From positions 14,480,501 to 14,544,500 of the forward strand of contig OX327690.1 in NCBI GenBank assembly GCA_946807835.1: a stretch of 64,000 nucleotides of DNA, read 5' to 3'. Source of the stretch: Ailanthus altissimus. Taxonomy: Eukaryota; Streptophyta; Magnoliopsida; Sapindales; Simaroubaceae. Shown here in pieces: positions 59,428 to 64,000 of this stretch (position 1 is its first letter; each line of letters begins with the position of its first letter). The notes under the pieces were generated by a model. The model saw only the letters and a list, made by a program, of their open reading frames with translations, made no database searches and had not been told where the DNA came from. Made by a program: the position numbers and the translations under genes.

Positions 59428-62194
59428 TGACAGGACCCGACCCGAGACCCTCTACTATAGATCCCAGCGGCCCTGCCGGGCACCCCGACGGAAGTTCCTC
59501 CGAACCTAACTGGGTAAATTAAGAAATTCCGCGAGGCGAACCCCTTTTTAATTCTTGTTACTACTAAGAAGATCTAGTAATATACATGAAAACAACTTTT
59601 TAGTTTTAAAAACAAACGGACAGAGTTTCCCCTGTTTTTCGGAAAATCCACATAAACCTGCAAAGAAATTTCACTTCTAATTCCAACATATCTCAATTCT
59701 AGCAATTCGGACCTCCGGTCCTTTTCAAATCAAATCCAACACAACTCAATTATTTCGTGTAAATCATAAAATAAGCATAATCATAAAAGTAAAAATGATC
59801 ACCATAAACTGGAAATCTCTTCTTCTTGATTTAACACATACTTACAAATATACATGCCTACAACTATTATGCATAAAGTAAAGAGTGCTATTAGCACATT
59901 TACATGTACAAAAATTATCTTTGGATTCGGCCCACTACTCGGCGATAGGAGAATCAGCAGCTTGCGTTCTGAGACCTGCACCTGGGAAAGGGGTTTAAAA
60001 CATAAAACATAAAACGAGTGAGCTAAAGGAGCTCAGTGAGTGTAAATGAGAATTCAATTACAAGAATATTATACAAAGATTGCAATTTCTAAAGTACATG
60101 CAGAAATTATGCTTTTAAAACGGATGTAAAATTGTAAAACGGTTTATAATATCATATGCTAATGAAATCTTGCCGAGCGGGTTTTATCTACATCTTTGGA
60201 AAACTATATTCAGAATCTATATAACATTATAACTACTATGTGGATATAAATGCATAAATGCTATCGGTAAATCGAAAACTAGTAAAATCCTCGCTCGGTC
60301 ATTTTCTTTCTAAATTGTACCAATGGTAACCCTAAAGCTCTATACCCACGCAGCGACTCAACTAGCACCGCATACGTGAGTAGGTCACGGGGCACCTCAA
60401 CTAGCAGCACCCACAGTGACATCTCAAGACATCTCACTGGCTACGCAGCGGAATCCTACATCGCATGCATATAGCGAGACAATATCCCGTACCCATAGAG
60501 CGACTCACATGACTCGACATCCCAACTTCCCGGAGTTAGTGACACACCCCCAAGACCTGCCCATGTGCACGGGATATACCGGCCGGGTCTAATACAATCA
60601 TCACCACTATAATCTGAGGGTACCAATGGCCTTAAAACAAATGCAGTAATTTTCAAACTGTTTCACAAATCGATCATGTAAAAGCATGTCTATGAATATA
60701 TCAAGATCATAAATCATGTTTATGCATCGAAAGCTCATAAAACATACATAGTCATTGTGCGAAAACATAATAACCGAAAAGTAAAAGAAATGGCAGATTT
60801 CCACTCACAACCGCTCCGTGCTCAATTTCGCTCTCGATTCCTGCTCCCGTTAACGCTCTCGGTTATCCTCACCTACGCACCATAAATGACATTTAGAACC
60901 AAATCGAACACTAGAATCTCATTTAACTACTAAATGCCCTAATCGGCATACAAAGCCCGGAGGTAAACTATTTCCCGATTTTAGTTACGGAGCTATAATC
61001 GAAACTAACTCACCATCCGGCGCCATGAAAATTACTGAACACCTTATCATTTGATTGGACATACTTGCCCTTCACCTTTCCAACATGGACAATTATGTCC
61101 CATTTTTTTCATTTTTGGGTTTTTCATCAACCATATACATTCCATTCACAAAATGCATCATTTACACACAACAATTCAATCAAAACACCACTCAATTCCT
61201 AACTTCTCTAAAGTGGCAGAATTTCACCCTAGGTTACAACAAATTCCTTTTTTCAATTTCTTGTTCCAATTACAACAAAATCATGCCAATTTCATTCTAA
61301 AGCCCTAATTACAATCAATTGAAATCTCTACAACAAAATCACCAAAAACCCTAATTCTCACCTTGCCAATTTCTTCAAATTGATGACTCCTTCAAGCTCC
61401 AAACTAGAATTTAACTCAATCTAAGCCAAGAATACACATAAGAACATCAATTAACACATTCTTGAATTCTCACTTATCAAACTCATAAAAGATGCTTTTC
61501 TTACCTCTTTTTCTTGAATTTCCACTAATAGAGACTTCAATTGAGCTTAGGGATTGGTTTGTAACCTTAATTTGGCTTGATTACACATGAAAGTTCATGA
61601 AAAAAAAACTTGAATAGTCACTGTAGCAGCACCCCCTTTGAAGCTCGAATTTCTCTCTTTTTTTGGCTAAGTGTTGGTTTGATCTCTCTTCAAATTTCTA
61701 CACACTTCTAACATATATATAGTGCTCCCTCAATTTACCATTTTTCCCTTGAACTTACTTAAAACTTCTAATTTGCCATTAGTTAAAAACTAATTATGTA
61801 ATTAGTTCATTTGTAACTATTTAGTTAGAATAGTTCAAAGAACTAGAACTTCCAACTTGGCAATCCATGAGATTTCTTCTAATTGGTCCATTCTCTAATA
61901 TATGGATTATGTTTCTCAACAAAGGCTTGTTCCATTCATAACCCTTAAATGGAAATTCATGTAGTAAATTAGAATTTTCTTTTCCAAGTCAATAGAGAAA
62001 AATTCTAAAAATATTCTAGGGTCGTCCGGCGCACCGATCAAGTGTGAAATTACCAAATTAGGTCTGATATCTCTCACGTGCACTATAAAGAAATATATTT
62101 CTAATAGGGTTAAAATCGAGTAACCCTACGGTGTCTTATTTGTTCTATACCGAAATCTAGGCGCCAATACTACTAATAGGGATTGGATATTACA
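59428..62194 (-). repeat. Solo Tekay-like gypsy LTR (2767 bp) with perfect TATGA target duplication
   Basis: Bounded by TGACAGGACCCGACCC and GGATATTACA and flanked by TATGA at 59423-59427 and 62195-62199. Along its length it nearly matches the 3' LTR at 24264-27027 (2764 bp). Both carry the same short ORFs (for example 61051-61308 versus 25881-26138) with scattered changes. No internal region. Strand is given in the same sense as the gypsy element at 24-32 kb. Confidence 0.95.
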
Positions 62195-62199
62195 TATGA

Positions 62200-63430
62200 T
62201 GCATCTAATTACTGTTTTTCCTTCTAGAATGTAAAGGCCCTTTTACTTATTTCTTTTCATCATTAACATAGAACCCCTACAAATTTTTATCTATCCATTA
62301 TTAACTTTGCAAATATATCCTGATTCATCTACAACTTCTAATGAAATCTGGTTTCTCTTGAGTTTTGGAACATGACTTATATTCTTCAAGATGCTAATTG
62401 TTTCATCATGCATCTTAATTGGTATAGGCATAATTTTGATCACTTTGCATATGAAGTTATTACCCATTAGCATTTTTCTACCTTCATATGATTCATAACT
62501 ATTAAACCACTCTTTATTTAGACTCATATGATAAATGTAACCTAAGTGTAGAACCCAGCTTATAATATCATCAGTTGTTATTGTAAAGGCTCTAAACTTT
62601 TATAACCTTCACTTGCCAATGTTGTTTCTGCATAGCCTAAATCCCTTTCTTTTATCTTTTTAATTCTCTCGTAGCAGTTCTTCACGTGTCCTTCTTTTCC
62701 ACAGAAAAAGCACTTTATTTTACTTGCCCTCAACTTTGACCAAAACTTTTCTCTATATTTTCCCTTTTCCTCTTTCTTTAATCTTCACATGGCAAAACGG
62801 TTTTCCTTATTATCTTTCTTCTCAGTTTTTATTCTTACTCCTTAGTCTTAAGACAATTAGATAATCCTCTAAGGTAAGACTTTCTCTACCATATTTAATC
62901 ACCGATTTTACTTTTATATAAGAACTATGCAAAGAGTTTAGGAGAATAACTGCTTGATTCTTGTCATTGATTACTTTATCAATGTTTGCCAAGTCTATAC
63001 AGATCCTATTGAATTTGAAAAAATATTCTCTTCTAAACCCTTTGAAGGATTCATATGAAAGCCAAATAACCTTTCTCTTAGAAGGATCTTACTAAATAAA
63101 GATTTAGAAATATACAAGCTTTTAAGCTTACCCTAAAGTCCCATTATTGTGGTCTATTCATTAACTTCCATTGTCTGTTGTCTGATAATTGTAGACTGAT
63201 GGTACTAAATGTTGTTTTATCCATCTTTGCTATCTTTTCATCACTTACTAATGTTCTGTCTTCCTTCGTTGGCTTTGATAAGACTTTGGCAACCTTTTGC
63301 TAAACCAATAAGGCCTTCATCATTTTTTATTATAGATTAAATTCTCTTTGGCTATTGAATTTTTCTACCTCAAACTTGATGGTCTCCATTCTTAATAATT
63401 TGCCTTTGATTTTTTATCCTAATCCTTTGA
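62200..63430 (-). pseudogene. Copia gag, zinc knuckle and protease
   Basis: From 63390 the minus strand reads METIKFEVEKFNSQREFNL, then KMMKALLVQQKVAKVLSKPT, the TNT1/Tork gag start. The nucleocapsid knuckle at about 62720-62670 reads CFFCGKEGHVKNCYER, one residue short of the usual spacing. Then 62527-62291 reads MSLNKEWFNSYESYEGRKML, MGNNFICKVIKIMPIPIKMH, ISILKNISHVPKLKRNQISL, the protease to gag-pre-integrase link; the active site just upstream is unclear. Several stops in the middle of gag. Confidence 0.85.
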
Positions 63431-63442
63431 CTCTAATAACCA
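63431..63442 (-). other. Primer-binding site, diverged
   Basis: Read on minus TGGTTATTAGAG, close to the initiator-Met type with an inserted base, one base from the LTR end. Confidence 0.6.
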
Positions 63443-63443
63443 C

Positions 63444-64000
63444 TGTTGGAAATTTAATTTCTAGCCTCAGGCTTAAATAATCATGTAAAATAAATAGGTA
63501 GTAAAAATAAAATGAGAAAGAATGCTAGATTTTAAAATGGTTCAATTCTCATGAACTTACGTCCACTTTCTTGAACTTAATAAAACATTAAACTCAGAAC
63601 TGTACTATATCTCAAAATATTAATGGGATTAATTGTATAGAGTTTTCTAGCCTATTCACCCACTTTCTATCTCTAGATATTTTCTCTCTCATGATAATTT
63701 CTCACTTTAAGGTGTTTCTCTCTTTAAAAAACCCTATTTCTTTCTCTCTATATGCCTATCTCCTTTCACTATCTCTTTCACTTTCTATCAATGCTTGAAG
63801 AAGAGGAGAGAATTCATTAAAGACCAAACCTGAGTTCCTATATATAAGGTTTAAATCAAGCTTGATTTTGGCTTTAACTTCTTTGAGCTGGATTCTAATT
63901 TACCTAAGGAAAAAGAGAAAGTAGACTCTATTTCATGCAAGGTGAAGGAAAATGAGGTTGTTTCTATTTTGGAAACTTTGTAGTATGTAGAAATCTGAAT
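63444..64000 (-). repeat. 5' LTR of the TNT1/Tork-like copia, runs off the window
   Basis: The element-strand end is AAATTTCCAACA at 63444. Pyrimidine-rich TTTCTCTCT blocks at 63650-63790 are typical of a transcribed LTR leader. The LTR start is beyond 64000. Confidence 0.7.

Larger units (their letters stand above)
57426..64000 (-). mobile_element. Ty1/copia element (TNT1/Tork-like), split by a solo gypsy LTR
   Basis: Minus strand, from a 5' LTR at the right edge of the window through primer site, gag, zinc knuckle, protease, integrase and RT into RNase H. It ends at about 57425, tail to tail with the plus-strand copia. A 2767-bp gypsy solo LTR sits in its gag-pre-integrase region (59428-62194). 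Gag and pol wording is of the TNT1/Tork group. Many stops. Confidence 0.85.

Noticed and set aside
1..64000. CRISPR array, operon or bacterial system
   Set aside because: Repeated elements are LTRs and short tandem repeats without regular spacers. Introns, plant gene families and plant retrotransposons show nuclear plant DNA.

Overview
The window is AT-rich plant nuclear DNA, probably from a eudicot. The evidence is plant-type Ty3/gypsy and Ty1/copia retrotransposons, a CACTA transposase remnant, and remains of two plant host genes with GT-AG introns. No prokaryotic feature, CRISPR array, rRNA or tRNA gene was seen. Almost everything that can be recognised is transposable-element DNA, much of it nested. 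No complete intact protein-coding gene is visible.

Layout. 1-3.06 kb: AT-rich DNA with a duplicated palindrome and retrotransposon LTR-like ends. 3.06-9.2 kb: a heavily mutated Ty3/gypsy element of Tat-like type (+), read as gag, protease, RT, RNase H and integrase. It is followed by a broken minus-strand coiled-coil ORF (9.2-9.9 kb). 10-14.3 kb: LTR-like repeats with a 115-bp direct repeat. 15.28-17.73 kb: a minus-strand fatty acid 2-hydroxylase pseudogene, cut by an LTR that starts at 15520. 18.2-24.26 kb: nested copia elements (+). Their long LTRs belong to the same family as the minus-strand elements further right. 24.26-32.1 kb: a comparatively well preserved chromodomain Ty3/gypsy element (Tekay/Del-like, minus) with a full 2.76-kb 3' LTR and only 230 bp of 5' LTR. 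32.1-41.74 kb: a copia element (minus) split by a 2108-bp solo LTR with a perfect AACCT target duplication. 41.74-42.4 kb: a TNP2-type CACTA transposase remnant (minus). 42.4-49.06 kb: another copia element (minus) with an LTR pair. 49.1-51 kb: a second broken minus-strand coiled-coil ORF. 51-52 kb: LTR-like or unassigned DNA. 52.5-54.0 kb: a duplicated promoter-like segment, then the promoter and first exon of a germin-like protein gene. A copia element (+, 54.2-57.4 kb) sits in its first intron and no second exon is visible. 57.4-64 kb: a TNT1/Tork-like copia element (minus) that joins the previous element tail to tail within the RT/RNase H coding region. It is itself split by a 2767-bp Tekay-type solo LTR with a perfect TATGA target duplication.

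The genes do not form a pathway. The biology here is genome turnover: nested insertion, LTR-LTR recombination leaving solo LTRs, deletion junctions, and destruction of two host genes. The best leads are the broken antisense ORFs near Tat-like elements, a hairpin conserved in five copies of one copia LTR family, a GC-rich GCGCTGGGGC motif recurring in otherwise AT-rich element DNA, and the interrupted germin-like gene. I found no convincing evidence of an undescribed biological system.
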